36,000 nt of DNA from Chara braunii (Eukaryota; Streptophyta; Charophyceae; Charales; Characeae), in the NCBI GenBank assembly GCA_003427395.1, contig BFEA01000446.1:1160258-1196257 (forward strand), in the 5' to 3' direction. Shown in pieces: positions 18,260 through 26,946 of the stretch. Positions within the stretch are counted from its first letter, which is position 1. Each line of letters opens with the position of its first letter. The translations under genes and the position numbers were made by a program. The notes under the pieces are model-generated. The model did no database searches. It was not told the origin of the DNA and saw only the letters and a program-made list of their open reading frames with translations.

Positions 18260-18529
18260 AAAAAAAAAAAAAAAAGTGTTAGCTGTTGCTAGAGGTCCAT
18301 GGGCCATGCCGTGACCATCGGGCCCATGCGGGCGATAGACCATGGCGTCATTGTCGGACCCGTGTCCAGGAGAGCTGATAATCCGCCCCTAGGCTTGCGT
18401 CTAAGGATCTTTGAGGGCCAGGCCCCACTGTTGCTACGTTCGTCTTGAGTTGGCATGAACCTGGGCAACGTGTTTGACGACATTCACGTTGTCTGAGCAT
18501 GTTCTTAGCACCCGTTTTTTTGGGTCAGG

Positions 18530-18700
18530 ACTTTTCGAGATGTATCTGACTGTAGTAGTGGGCACATTCAATCGAGAAAGTGCTAGTTTGAGTGTGCCGG
18601 CTAATTTTGTTGACACTGTTGTTTGAGTGAGCCCAAATCTGTGCCTTTTTTCGGCTGTCGTTTGAGATGTATCTGACTGTATTCAATTGAGAAAGTCCTA
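18530..18700 (+). repeat. Diverged local duplication, about 127-bp period
   Basis: GAGATGTATCTGACTGTA...ATTCAAT[C/T]GAGAAAGT...CTAGT occurs at 18537-18583 and again at 18664-18703. No coding content. Confidence 0.6.
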
Positions 18701-18757
18701 GTGTGAATACAGTCATTGATGATGTTCACTAGTTCTATGGGCCTTTCGTTCAGCGAA

Positions 18758-18818
18758 ATTTTTTTTTTTGTTTTTTTTTTTTGTTTTTTTTTTTGTTTTT
18801 TTTTTTGTTTTTTTTTTA
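18758..18818 (+). repeat. T-rich minisatellite (T10-12 G)n
   Basis: Runs of 9-12 T separated by single G, period about 12 bp, four to five units. Confidence 0.9.
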
Positions 18819-19025
18819 AATAACTAGACTGTTTGAAGGAATTTGAGCACAAATCTGATGAATTTTAAATTATTTACGTATTTATTTGTTTATATTTATT
18901 TAGGTTGTTGACTCATCAGTGGCCAATGTGACAGGTGAGGCTTCTGACAAACAGAGAGCAGCAACAGACGCTCCCTTGCAAGGTTGGCATGTTTGCCCTG
19001 TCAGGGACGACACAATGGAATTAAT

Positions 19026-19565
19026 TTGCGAGATGAATCTGGCTTTAGTAATGACCAGATTCAAACAACTGCACAGTTGCTCCCTGTTAGAGCAGCACAA
19101 TGCTGAAAAAGGGCTCTGCTGGCTCTGATTAGGCACCAGCGTGTTTATCCTCCGAATAGAATACCCTGGCATTCTATCTGTATTTGGGGCAACTTTCAGT
19201 CTAGATACAGCGATAATGACCGGCAGATGAAGACGCTAGGACCTCTGACTTATACTTACGTGCAGCATCGTCAGGATGGCAAGTGAATTTCTGAGACGCA
19301 GATTCATGAAAATTGCCCAGTTGCTGCTCCCTGTCAGAGCAGCACAACTGCCGAAACAAGCCTTCGGTTGTCTTGATTGGCCGCAGTACTAGGACGTCGG
19401 AATTACACTTTGGTGCGCTACGAGGAGAGCAGGAGAATTTCCGAAACGTACCTGGCTGTAAATCATGGCCAGATTCAAAAACCGTGCACAGTTGCTCCCT
19501 CTTCCCTGTCAGAGCAGCACAGTGCTCGAACATGTATTCGCTACTGTCTTCCTTGATAAGACTGT
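19026..19565 (+). repeat. Three diverged copies of a ~110-135-bp unit
   Basis: The core TTGCTCCCTGTTAGAGCAGCACA occurs at about 19076, again as GCTGCTCCCTGTCAGAGCAGCACA near 19321, and as CTTCCCTGTCAGAGCAGCACA near 19501. The preceding AGATTCA(A/T) and following GCT-rich pieces also recur. CTGTCAGAGCAG contains a short inverted repeat. Function unknown. Confidence 0.65.
19146..19217 (+). mobile_element. MITE-like element, copy B (degenerate)
   Basis: CCGAATAGAATA at left, interior CTGTATTTGGGGCAACTTT and GATACAGCGATAATGACC, and GATGAAGACGCTAG at right. These are the family landmarks, but the inverted termini are eroded. Confidence 0.55.
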
Positions 19566-19753
19566 ATGGTCATCATCACTGTATGTAGACTGCATTTGGG
19601 CCCAAATACAGCCATAATTACCACGCGTTCCGTGTGGTGGAGGACAACATCTCTTATACTCTTATTGGGCACTACTACGGCCTTCTAATTCTCTCTGCTT
19701 CGTGAAAGGACCAGACGACAACTCTCTCTACTACGGCCTTTTGAATTCTCTCG

Positions 19754-19867
19754 ACCGTCTTCACACCCAAATACAACGTATGCATACGGTTATTATAGCT
19801 GTGTTTGGGGCAACTTTCCGTCCAGATACAGCGGAAATTACCCGGGCTTTTATTTGGGTGAAGACGG
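19754..19867 (+). mobile_element. MITE-like element, copy C
   Basis: 114 bp. The ends ACCGTCTTCACACCCAAATA and TATTTGGGTGAAGACGG are inverted repeats differing by a two-base gap. The interior reads AGCTGTGTTTGGGGCAACTTTC...GATACAGCGG, itself containing a short internal inverted repeat. No ORF, so non-autonomous. Confidence 0.75.
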
Positions 19868-19989
19868 AAGGTAGTTCAAGGAGGAAGCGTGAGTGGGCTG
19901 GAGGGGTGGGCAGAAAGGATGGACTCGGAAAGAGGCAGCAGGATGCTTGATGCTGGCAGGGGTCAGCAGTGTACATAAATCAGGCTAGC

Positions 19990-20094
19990 GGCTTCACCCC
20001 GAATAGAACAGATGGTTATCATATCTGTATTTGGTGCAATTTTCACTCTCGATACAGCAATAATGACTGGGCGTTCTATTCGGGTGAAGATGGT
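19990..20094 (+). mobile_element. MITE-like element, copy D
   Basis: 105 bp. GGCTTCACCCCGAATAGAAC at left and GTTCTATTCGGGTGAAGATGG at right are near-perfect inverted repeats of ~20 bp. The interior matches copy C (CTGTATTTGG, GATACAGCAATAATGACTGG). It lies about 450 bp upstream of the Josephin-like ORF. Confidence 0.78.
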
Positions 20095-20456
20095 AGCCTG
20101 ATATTTATAGCCCAATTTATAGCCGGGTTAGCCTGCTTGTATAACCTGCTTGATATATAGCCTGGCTTATAGATTGGCTTATAAAGACCCTTGTCTATAC
20201 ACTGGCTTTTATAGCATGGTTGACAACCCTCACTTATATGTCCGACACTCACGTCCTTCATTCCGAAATCTTGCCCAATCCACCCCGCTCTCATCTCTTT
20301 CTGTGCTTGGTCGTAGATGGCTGCGTTCCTCCTCACCAACCCCATCTCCTCCACGGTCTCGCTTGCGAACAGACTCTCTTGTTTCCATTGTTCCCATTGT
20401 TCCACCTTCGTTGCTAGGTACAAGTTCATCTTCTGTTTGCAACACCACTACTCCTC

Positions 20457-21880
20457 TTGTTGTGTATCGTCGACGACATCCGCGACATCGTCACTTGCCC
20501 AGGGATCAGCAACCTGTTTCTTTGTCTGCCCCGATTCTCTATGCCTCCTCCACAGGCTGTTGTGGTTCCCTTGTTTCAAACGACAATATCCGCTCCTATG
20601 CCTTGTGCAGACAGTCCAGCTGCCTGTAGGCAGCCGCGGCACCATGTTTTATACCCCGCGCCGTCAGATATTCACGATTCACCTGTACAACACGATGTGG
20701 TCCCTGCCCAGAGTACACTCCCGACTCTAGAGACAGTCCCTACTCAGGATGCAGCCCTAAACGTTGAGGGATTGGAACATGATGTGCCCGAATTGCAGTT
20801 GACCCCACAAGGCGTAGACCACACGGGGGATCTGCAAATGGCTGACCAACACTGTTTGGATGAACCACAAATTTGTGCTCCGCCACACGCAGACTACATG
20901 GGTGATCTGCAAATGACTAACCAGCAAACAACCCAACAGAGTTTGGGCTTACAACACCATCTGGGTGATGTGCAAATTGTTGGCCAGTATCCAACAAACC
21001 AGCCTGAGAACCTCACCAATCTTTGTGGTCTGATGACAACTAGCATCTGTCTTCATGTTCTCCACCGCCTGTTTTATACACCGGTAGACTTCCTTGCAAT
21101 CGCCCCTCAGCTTGATGCTGATCTTCCCCAACTACAGCCAGAGGATTGTAATTATACCAGCGAAGGAGGCTTTACCATTGCTGTCCTACAAGTAGCAATG
21201 AGGGACCGTCAACTTGAACTACGCAATGCTCGAGCTAGTCAGTGGTTTAATCCTCCATCCCACATCTCTGCCTGCATAGTGGACGGGCCTGGCCATTGCA
21301 TGGCCATTGTACATCCCTCTGACCACTGGGAGCTGTGGGACAACGGCACCATGGTCCATGCCATGACTGACGTCGCTGATTTCTTACAAAATGATGCTGT
21401 TTTCTTGCCACAACAAACCGTACACAATCTCTTTTATGTCGAAGATCATTCCTCTGGCCCCCATGCTGCAGCAAAACAGTGCGACCTTCTTCTTTGCGTA
21501 GCCACAACTACTGTTACACTCGGTTGTAGCCGCCATTGTCTCTGTCGCAATCACTGCAATGACATGGTTTCTGCATCCATGTGTACACAGGACTGTCCCT
21601 CCGTTCCTGACTGCAGGCACCTCTGCATCCAGACACTATATGTCCATTTTGCGGCCATGGGCGCTATACTGAATGCATGGTCTTTTGTGGTGACCGTTCT
21701 TCCTTCATTTTGGCCTGCAATCGACATGCCATTTGTCGGGGGTGTATGGTGGGCATGCTCAATGCCAGCTGTCGTGGCAATTGCTGCACTGAGAATGCTC
21801 AGCAAGGTCTTCCATGTGTTCATCCACCTCATCCTTACAATGTATGTCCTCTCTGTCGTCAAGGACAGACTCAGTCTTGA
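20457..21880 (+). CDS. Josephin-like cysteine protease region with RING-type zinc clusters (frameshifted)
   Basis: Frame 1 runs from 20457 (another ATG at 20541) and stays open past 21600. Residues ~122-182 carry three GDLQM/GDVQI repeats. Residues ~186-328 resemble the Josephin (C86) fold of ataxin-3-type deubiquitinases in order: LCG...ICLH, FYTPVDFLAIAPQLD, SEGGFTIAVLQVAM, GHCMAIV, HWELWDN, and a final hydrophobic strand NLFYVED. Candidate residues are His280 and, 15 residues on as in the family, Asp295 in place of Asn. The nucleophile is either Cys190 or Cys198; spacing fits neither exactly. Residues from Cys342 form a Cys/His cluster (GCSRHCLCRNHC). A second, classical RING is in the +2 frame at 21641-21856: CPFC...CNRHAICRGC...CPLC, stop at 21878. 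A frame change near 21610-21640, by indel or error, separates them. TTATAAAG at 20179-20186 could be a TATA box. Confidence 0.6.
21611..21880 (+). CDS. RING finger, C-terminal part of the Josephin-like protein (second frame)
   Basis: A frame open from 21611 to TGA at 21878 encodes TICPFCGHGRYTECMVFCGD, then ILACNRHAICRGCM, a Cys-rich loop, and NVCPLCRQGQTQS at the end. Spacing Cys-x2-Cys ... Cys-x2-His-x2-Cys-x2-Cys ... Cys-x2-Cys is the RING pattern of ubiquitin ligases. The first internal ATG is at 21677, inside the finger, so this cannot be a gene on its own; it must continue the upstream frame. The stop directly after CPLC-RQ is a common place for a C-terminal RING to end. Confidence 0.65.
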   Translation: MQAPLHPDTICPFCGHGRYTECMVFCGDRSSFILACNRHAICRGCMVGMLNASCRGNCCTENAQQGLPCVHPPHPYNVCPLCRQGQTQS

Positions 21881-22236
21881 ACCTCCACACTCTGTACTTT
21901 CCCTTACTTCCCTCACTTTCCCTTTATCGTTCTTTGTTTGTCTGCTCTCCATCTCTCCTCCCTGTGTTTATCCCCTCCCCCTTCACTCTGCCTCTTTCTC
22001 ACAGCGTACAAGTGGGACGTTATGGTACACGGGGATGGGGGCAGCTCGCACTCAACTTCATCAACGTGGCGAGCCTTGTACGTGAGAGGCACGGTGAAGG
22101 GGGAGTTAAAAGAAGAATGAGAAAAATGAATGGTTTCCCTTCATGTTTGTTTTGTTTTTTATTTTTTCAGTTTCTGCCGTTTGTTTCGCAAACTAAGCTC
22201 TTTTCTTCGTAGTTATGGGACAATACGATATATATG

Positions 22237-22356
22237 TTGTCTTCTTCTCCCTCTCTGCCTACGGTTTACCGGGCAGTTCTATTTGACGATATATATATAT
22301 ATCGTCACAAACAGAACTGCCTGGTAAACCGTAGGCAGAGAGAGAGAAGAGGACAA
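22237..22356. repeat. 120-bp near-perfect palindrome centred on (TA)n
   Basis: The left arm (from TTGTCTTCTTCTCCCTCTCTG) and the right arm (to CAGAGAGAGAGAAGAGGACAA) are inverted copies around GACGAT-ATATATATAT-ATCGTC (22285-22306). Both arms contain CTACGGTTTACC / GGTAAACCGTAG. The right arm also belongs to the MITE-like element starting here; the left arm looks like the end of an adjoining broken copy. Confidence 0.85.
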
Positions 22357-22517
22357 CAAACGAGGGGCTGTGACAAACTGTTTCGTCGGAGTTTCACCGA
22401 TTCATCAGGAGGCTGAACCTTCAACAGTCTGCAGAATCCCCTCACTGATTAATATATATCTCTCTCTGCCTACGGTTTACCGGGCAGTTCTGTTTGTGAC
22501 GATATATATATATATGA
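22296..22517 (+). mobile_element. MITE-like element with ~50-bp terminal inverted repeats
   Basis: Left terminus 22296-22345 (ATATCGTCACAAACAGAACTG..., GGTAAACCGTAGGCAGAGAGAG) and right terminus 22459-22515 (CTCTCTCTGCCTACGGTTTACC..., CAGTTCTGTTTGTGACGATAT) are inverted copies. The 100-bp interior matches 13100-13203. Both ends lie in TA repeats, suggesting insertion into (TA)n. No ORF. Confidence 0.75.
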
Positions 22518-22582
22518 CACGAAGTGTTACCTATCTACTTCTCTGAGTACCTAAGGAGTAGATGCTTGTGCCTGAGCATAAT

Positions 22583-22798
22583 ATTTTTTCTTTTTCTTTC
22601 TTTTTTTTTCTTCTTTTTTCTTTTTTTTTGGAAAAGGGCGACGACCTTGAGATACCATCATTGAGTTGAACAGGCCCCGTTAATTCAGAATTATTTTATT
22701 CTGTTCATCTGATGGCAGGTGGATTAGAACTTGGGTCGGTATTTCAACAGTTCATTGGGGGCACCAACTGAGCTAGGCCAGCTGGTGAGCAGAGTCTA
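22583..22798 (-). mobile_element. tRNA-derived SINE-like fragment
   Basis: On the minus strand: GGCCTAGCTCAGTTGGTG (A-box like) near 22790-22765, ATGAACTGTTGAAATACCGAC in the anticodon-arm position, AAGTTCTAATCC (weak B box) near 22735-22720, then about 90 nt of tail sequence and a T-rich run on the + strand (22583-22630) that would be its A-rich tail. No target duplication found. Confidence 0.45.
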
Positions 22799-23204
22799 TT
22801 TGATCTGAGAACACATGCAAAGATGCTTGATCAGGTTCTCTGCATTCAGTCTTTTAGCAATCTCTGTAGAGTCTGTACCATTTTTTTTTGTTTCGACCGG
22901 AACAAATAATGCAAATTCCTTTCACGTAAGTGCATTTTTCAATTTGTTGGAAAATAGGCGGACAGATTTTCCTGCGAATAAGTAGTATGTACAGCACCAA
23001 GCTCTTGCACTTATTTAATTTTATTTAATTTTAAATTAATTTTATTTTATTCAGCTCTTGGGATTGCGGGCACCCCTCCACGTTGGTTTTATCCTCTTGG
23101 GAACGCCATCAGAAAAGGAGAGAAATGCAGAACCCAGCCATTCTTCCCTTCCTTGCTTCTGGCAGGTTTCCTTCCTCAATAGAAGCCATGAACAGAGAAA
23201 AGAC

Positions 23205-23266
23205 GAGAAAAAAAAAGAGGAAAAAAAAAAGAGGGAAAAAAAGAGGAAAAAAAAGAGGAAAATTTT

Positions 23267-23299
<33 letters not shown>

Positions 23300-23400
23300 A
23301 AAAAAGAGAAAAAAGGAGGAAAAAAAGAGAAAAAAAGAGAAAAAAGAGAAAAAAGAGAAAAAAGAATCGAAAAAGAAAAAGAATCGAAAAAAGAGGGGGA
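23205..23400 (+). repeat. Polypurine A/G tract
   Basis: Nearly pure AAAAAGAG/GGAAAAAAA motifs over ~195 bp. All long Lys/Glu/Arg ORFs here are products of base composition. Confidence 0.9.
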
Positions 23401-23454
23401 AGCAAGGCTCTCCTTCTCCTTTATGTTAATCCAGTACATGAGCAACCATCGTCG

Positions 23455-23550
23455 AGCTGACTGACCCGAGGTTCATCTGGGTTTGCACTTTGAACCCATG
23501 TCTGTATTTCAACAGATCGTTGCTGTACCAACTCAGATACATGATCGTTG
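23455..23550 (-). repeat. tRNA-like fragment related to the 22.7-kb one
   Basis: Minus strand: ATCTGAGTTGGTACAGC (A-box like), GATCTGTTGAAATACAGACATGGGTTCAAAGTGC (anticodon arm and B box GGGTTCAA). It shares CTGTTGAAATAC-GAC with the fragment at 22.7 kb. Too degenerate to be a tRNA gene, and no A tail on the correct side. Confidence 0.45.
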
Positions 23551-23883
23551 CTAATGGAACAGCTTAGACTGAAATTGAGGTACTGAAAAAGAAAAAGGAA
23601 AAGAAAAAGACAATTTTCGACTTCCCGGTGGAATGGGAACTGGACTGGGCCCAGGAGGGCGAACCTATGTCCGAAAAAAAAAAAAAAAAAACAGAGAAGA
23701 AGTTGAGGGAGACAGTACGAGAGGCATCGATCAACAGGCGACAAATGGAGACTCCGTGTCTAAACCAATATTGCTAACGCCTTGAAGGGGGTAAGAGTGA
23801 CCCCTATCACAAAAAGGAGTTGGTACTTCCAGCTGGGATTGTACGGGTAAAGAGTACGTGCCTTCAGAACCCCGCCTCCACTT

Positions 23884-23945
23884 GCACGTAAGACTCTAGC
23901 GGAGAGCGAGAGTGTGTGTGTGTGTGTGTAGCATGTGTGTGTCAC
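23884..23945 (+). repeat. GAGAG / (GT)n microsatellite patch
   Basis: Short GAGCGAGAG followed by (GT)9 and a further TGTGTGT run; no gene. Confidence 0.7.
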
Positions 23946-24199
23946 ATGAGAGACGTACGGGTACGACAGGTCATATCCGTACAGCTCCGACGTCAACCTG
24001 TCGGCACACTGCGGGCAAGAGGCAAAGCGCGGAGGCGATTCCAAACGCGGCAGGGTAAAGCCTGTCCGTATGTCCATTTGTGATACGGGCGAATAGGGCC
24101 GTTTTTGTCGAAGGAGGGTGGGCAGGCGACAGTAGCGTGTGACGAAAGCGAGGGGGGTCGGTGATGGGGGTCTGCACAGGGCATATTCATAGGCTGACC

Positions 24200-24772
24200 A
24201 GTGTTCATACTCTCACGGATACCCATCCTATCAATCGAAAAAATTGAAAAAATGAGAACCGAAAGACGAAGTGATTACGACAGTCACTTCGAGTTCCAAT
24301 ATCATCAGCAAGCTATCACAAAGTGGATAAGGAATGAAGCAACTATGCTATTCGATAAATCAATTCCAGTTGCAATACCATCAGCAAGCCAGGAAAAACG
24401 AAAAAGAAGGCGAAAATACCGAGGCGCTCTCACTTATCGAATCGTCATTCCAAGTCCCACACCCATGCATCCCACTGTTCTATCCCAGAGCGCGCATCCA
24501 CACATCGACCGGTGTCCTTACTTTCATGGATGCCCAAAACGAAAATCAAAAGTCGGGGCCATTTGATTATTCCAATATTATCAGCAAGCCATACAAAGTG
24601 GATAAGAAACGAAGCGATCACATTACTCGAAAAATCTTTTCGGGTCACAGTACCATCAGCAAGCCAGAAAAAAACGAAAAGAAGGCGAAAATATCGAAGC
24701 AATTCCACTTCTCGAGTCATCATTCCAAGTCCCATACCCATGCATCCTACTGTTCCATACGCAAGGTGACGT
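24200..24772 (+). repeat. Two tandem diverged copies of a ~275-300-bp unit
   Basis: AAAGTGGATAAG[G/A]AA[T/C]GAAGC occurs at 24320 and 24595. ACCATCAGCAAGCCAG, CGAAAAAGAAGGCGAAAATA, TCGTCATTCCAAGTCCCA[C/T]ACCCATGCATCC and the [C/T]TTCATGGATGCCCA-type block recur in the same order. No recognisable protein on either strand. Confidence 0.8.
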
Positions 24773-25552
24773 TTGGAAGTGGGCGGTGAAAGGTCATCGG
24801 GAAGGGAGAGGAGCATGATCCACCGAGGAGAACGGGCGAGGAGAGGGAGAGCGAAGAAGAGGGGTAGTGTCGAGAGGAACGGTGCGAAGGACGGAGAAGG
24901 GGGGAAGGAGGAGGAAGAGGGGGGTATCGTCGACACCAAGCATGCAATGCTAGCAATTCCAATCAGCCCAATCCATTGTTTGTAAAAAAAGGAAACCATC
25001 GCGATGAACAACATTATTATCGCCAAATTTGCTCGTGAAAAACGGGGAAAGGGAAACTCACAGGGAACTCACAACCTAGCGAGGGAAATGAAGGGAGGGG
25101 GAGGGAGGAGGAGGGAGGAGAAGAAGAGGGGGAAGGGGGGAAAAAAGGAGAGGCCCTGCTCTAGCTCTATCCTCCAGGTCTTACGCGCTTCTGTATCGGC
25201 GTAGACCATCTCGCCAGATTGCAGGGAGGGTGTGGTAAAAACCCTGAAGCGCTTTTCTACCCCATGCCACTTGGACCGTCATCAGAGGGGGGGCATCTCC
25301 TGGGAGACGAGGTGGGGGAGGAGAGGCATGAGGGGGGAGAAGGTGAAGGAGGAGACGGGTGGGGGGAGGGGGGTGAAGATTCGTGATGGGGATAGGGAGG
25401 GGTGTGGGGGCATAGCGCGGGTAGAGGGGGGGAGGGGGGAAGAGAGTAGACGAAGTAAAGAAAGGAGAGGAATGAAAAAAGGAAAGGAAGGCTAGAAAAA
25501 CGTGCGAAGATGTCCCCGCCGCCATCTTGGTTTCCATTCTCGTTGTTGCGCT
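24773..25552. other. Purine-rich intergenic DNA, no gene recognised
   Basis: Long G/A-rich stretches (24830-24925, 25085-25150, 25290-25495) generate ORFs of biased composition only. Confidence 0.45.
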
Positions 25553-26107
25553 CTATCCAGCCGCCTCCTCCAGCCAACCCGAATGAGCGAGCAGAAAGCA
25601 CAAGCAAAGGCAGCCAGCAAGAAGAAGCGACACGAAGCAGATCGTGCCGGCCACAAGCAAGGCAAAGCCTCTGGTCGACGTACGCAGGAGCACGGTTTCG
25701 GAGAGGCATGCGGCAAAAAGCAGACCTGCCAGCGCAAGGTTGGGAAGCAGGGCGAAAAGCAGCAAAAGGGCCAGATACACGTCCAGTGCTGGTGAGCGCG
25801 GGCAGTAGCTGGGCATGGCGATTGCCGCGGGGCAAGTCGCGGCGCACTGCATGACTAACAGTCAGAGCACAGGGGGGAACGGGATCACAAGCGTGCTTCA
25901 CTCCAGGAGTGTTACCACTTCCTCCTGCTCAAGCCGCTCCTCCTCTTGGTCCCAGTCGGCGAAAAAATCCATGCTGTCCGCCGTAATGCCAAAAATTCTC
26001 TCCCCCGCCAAAACCGGATCGCCACCCGTTCCTACCGCTACCGTAGCTGGTTGTTGCCAGATAGGCCGATGAATAGTCCTACCGTCGCCGACTCCTAATA
26101 TAGTCAT
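25553..26107 (-). other. Possible short coding remnants, unrecognised
   Basis: Two minus-strand ORFs stand out from the background. One at 26107-25898 (69 codons) ends in an acidic stretch (DSMDFFADWDQEEERLEQEEVV). One at 25852-25553 (99 codons) has three hydrophobic segments (VYLALLLLFALL, GFALLVAGTICFVSLLLAG, CLCFLLAHSGW). They could be exons or chance ORFs in GC-rich DNA. I recognise neither, and no splice evidence joins them. Confidence 0.2.
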
Positions 26108-26189
26108 TACTCCGCTGCCCCCAGCCCGCGTCTAAAGAAAGCTTCGTATTCCATCCCTACGCTTAGTGTGCGCATCCGACGGTACTTAC

Positions 26190-26310
26190 TAGTAAAAAAA
26201 GAGAACAGGAAATGAAAAAAAGGAAAAGAAAAAAAGGAAAAGAAAAAAAGGAAAAGAAAAAAGGAAAAGAAAAAGAAAAGGAAACAGGAAAAGAAGAACG
26301 GTGGAAGGAA
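26190..26310 (+). repeat. (AAAAAGGAAAAG)n polypurine repeat
   Basis: Imperfect 12-13-bp A/G repeats; coding-looking frames are low-complexity. Confidence 0.85.
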
Positions 26311-26513
26311 AAAAAGGGGGAAAGGAACAGCCCAAGGAGGGAGTAAGCCAGAACGTCATTCGTTGGCATGTGGGGGGTGCGTGTGCGTGAGGGTCAATCT
26401 GTCTTGGCCCTCTCATGGGCGAATTCGTCCCTAGGTCCGCATGCGCCCTACCCTACCCCGCTGGGTCGAGCCCGGGGACACCCGTTGGTCCGTCCATCGA
26501 GGCGCTTATTGCC

Positions 26514-26662
26514 AGAAAAAATCAAAAAAAGAAAGAAAAGAAAAGAAAAAAGGAAAAAGGAAAAAGAAAAAAGAAAAGAGAAGAAAGAAAAAGGAAAAAA
26601 GGACGAAAAAAGAAAAAAAGAAAAAAAGAAAAAAGAAGAAAAGAAAAAAGAACGAAAAAAAG
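26514..26662 (+). repeat. A/G-rich tract (AAAAAGAAAAG)n
   Basis: 150 bp almost wholly A and G, similar to those at 23.2 and 26.2 kb. Confidence 0.9.
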
Positions 26663-26785
26663 TAAGGATGGGAACGAGAACAGGGGGAGGGGGGGGAGGG
26701 GGGTTCTACTCTTGCGGGGGCAACTCTCCCGCTAACCTCCTTCCGATCCTTATTTGTCCGTCCAGCCATCGCCCGCATAGACATG

Positions 26786-26788
26786 TGC

Positions 26789-26864
<76 letters not shown>

Positions 26865-26866
26865 CT

Positions 26867-26944
<78 letters not shown>
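26786..26944 (+). repeat. Compound microsatellite (CG)n(TG)n ... (AG)n
   Basis: About eight CG dinucleotides pass directly into ~30 TG dinucleotides (to 26862), then CCTTA, then about 38 GA units to 26944. The alternating purine-pyrimidine part is potential Z-DNA; the GA part is a potential triplex former. Confidence 0.95.

Positions 26945-26946
<2 letters not shown>

Noticed and set aside
20150-20629. 159-codon ORF overlapping the start of the Josephin-like ORF
   Set aside because: Ser/Pro/Arg-rich without a domain; it could be an upstream part of the same gene in another frame, but nothing supports that.
23058-23460. Lys/Arg/Glu-rich ORFs at 23.1-23.4 kb and 26.4-27.0 kb
   Set aside because: Translations of A/G polypurine tracts and dinucleotide runs; pure base-composition effect.
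24445-25026. 193-codon minus-strand ORF with hydrophobic start
   Set aside because: It spans the tandem-duplicated, purine-rich DNA and the duplicated parts show no coding-type conservation.
25257-25901. 214-codon minus-strand ORF
   Set aside because: Half of it is Pro/Ser from a polypurine tract and it overlaps a competing hydrophobic ORF; no domain recognised.
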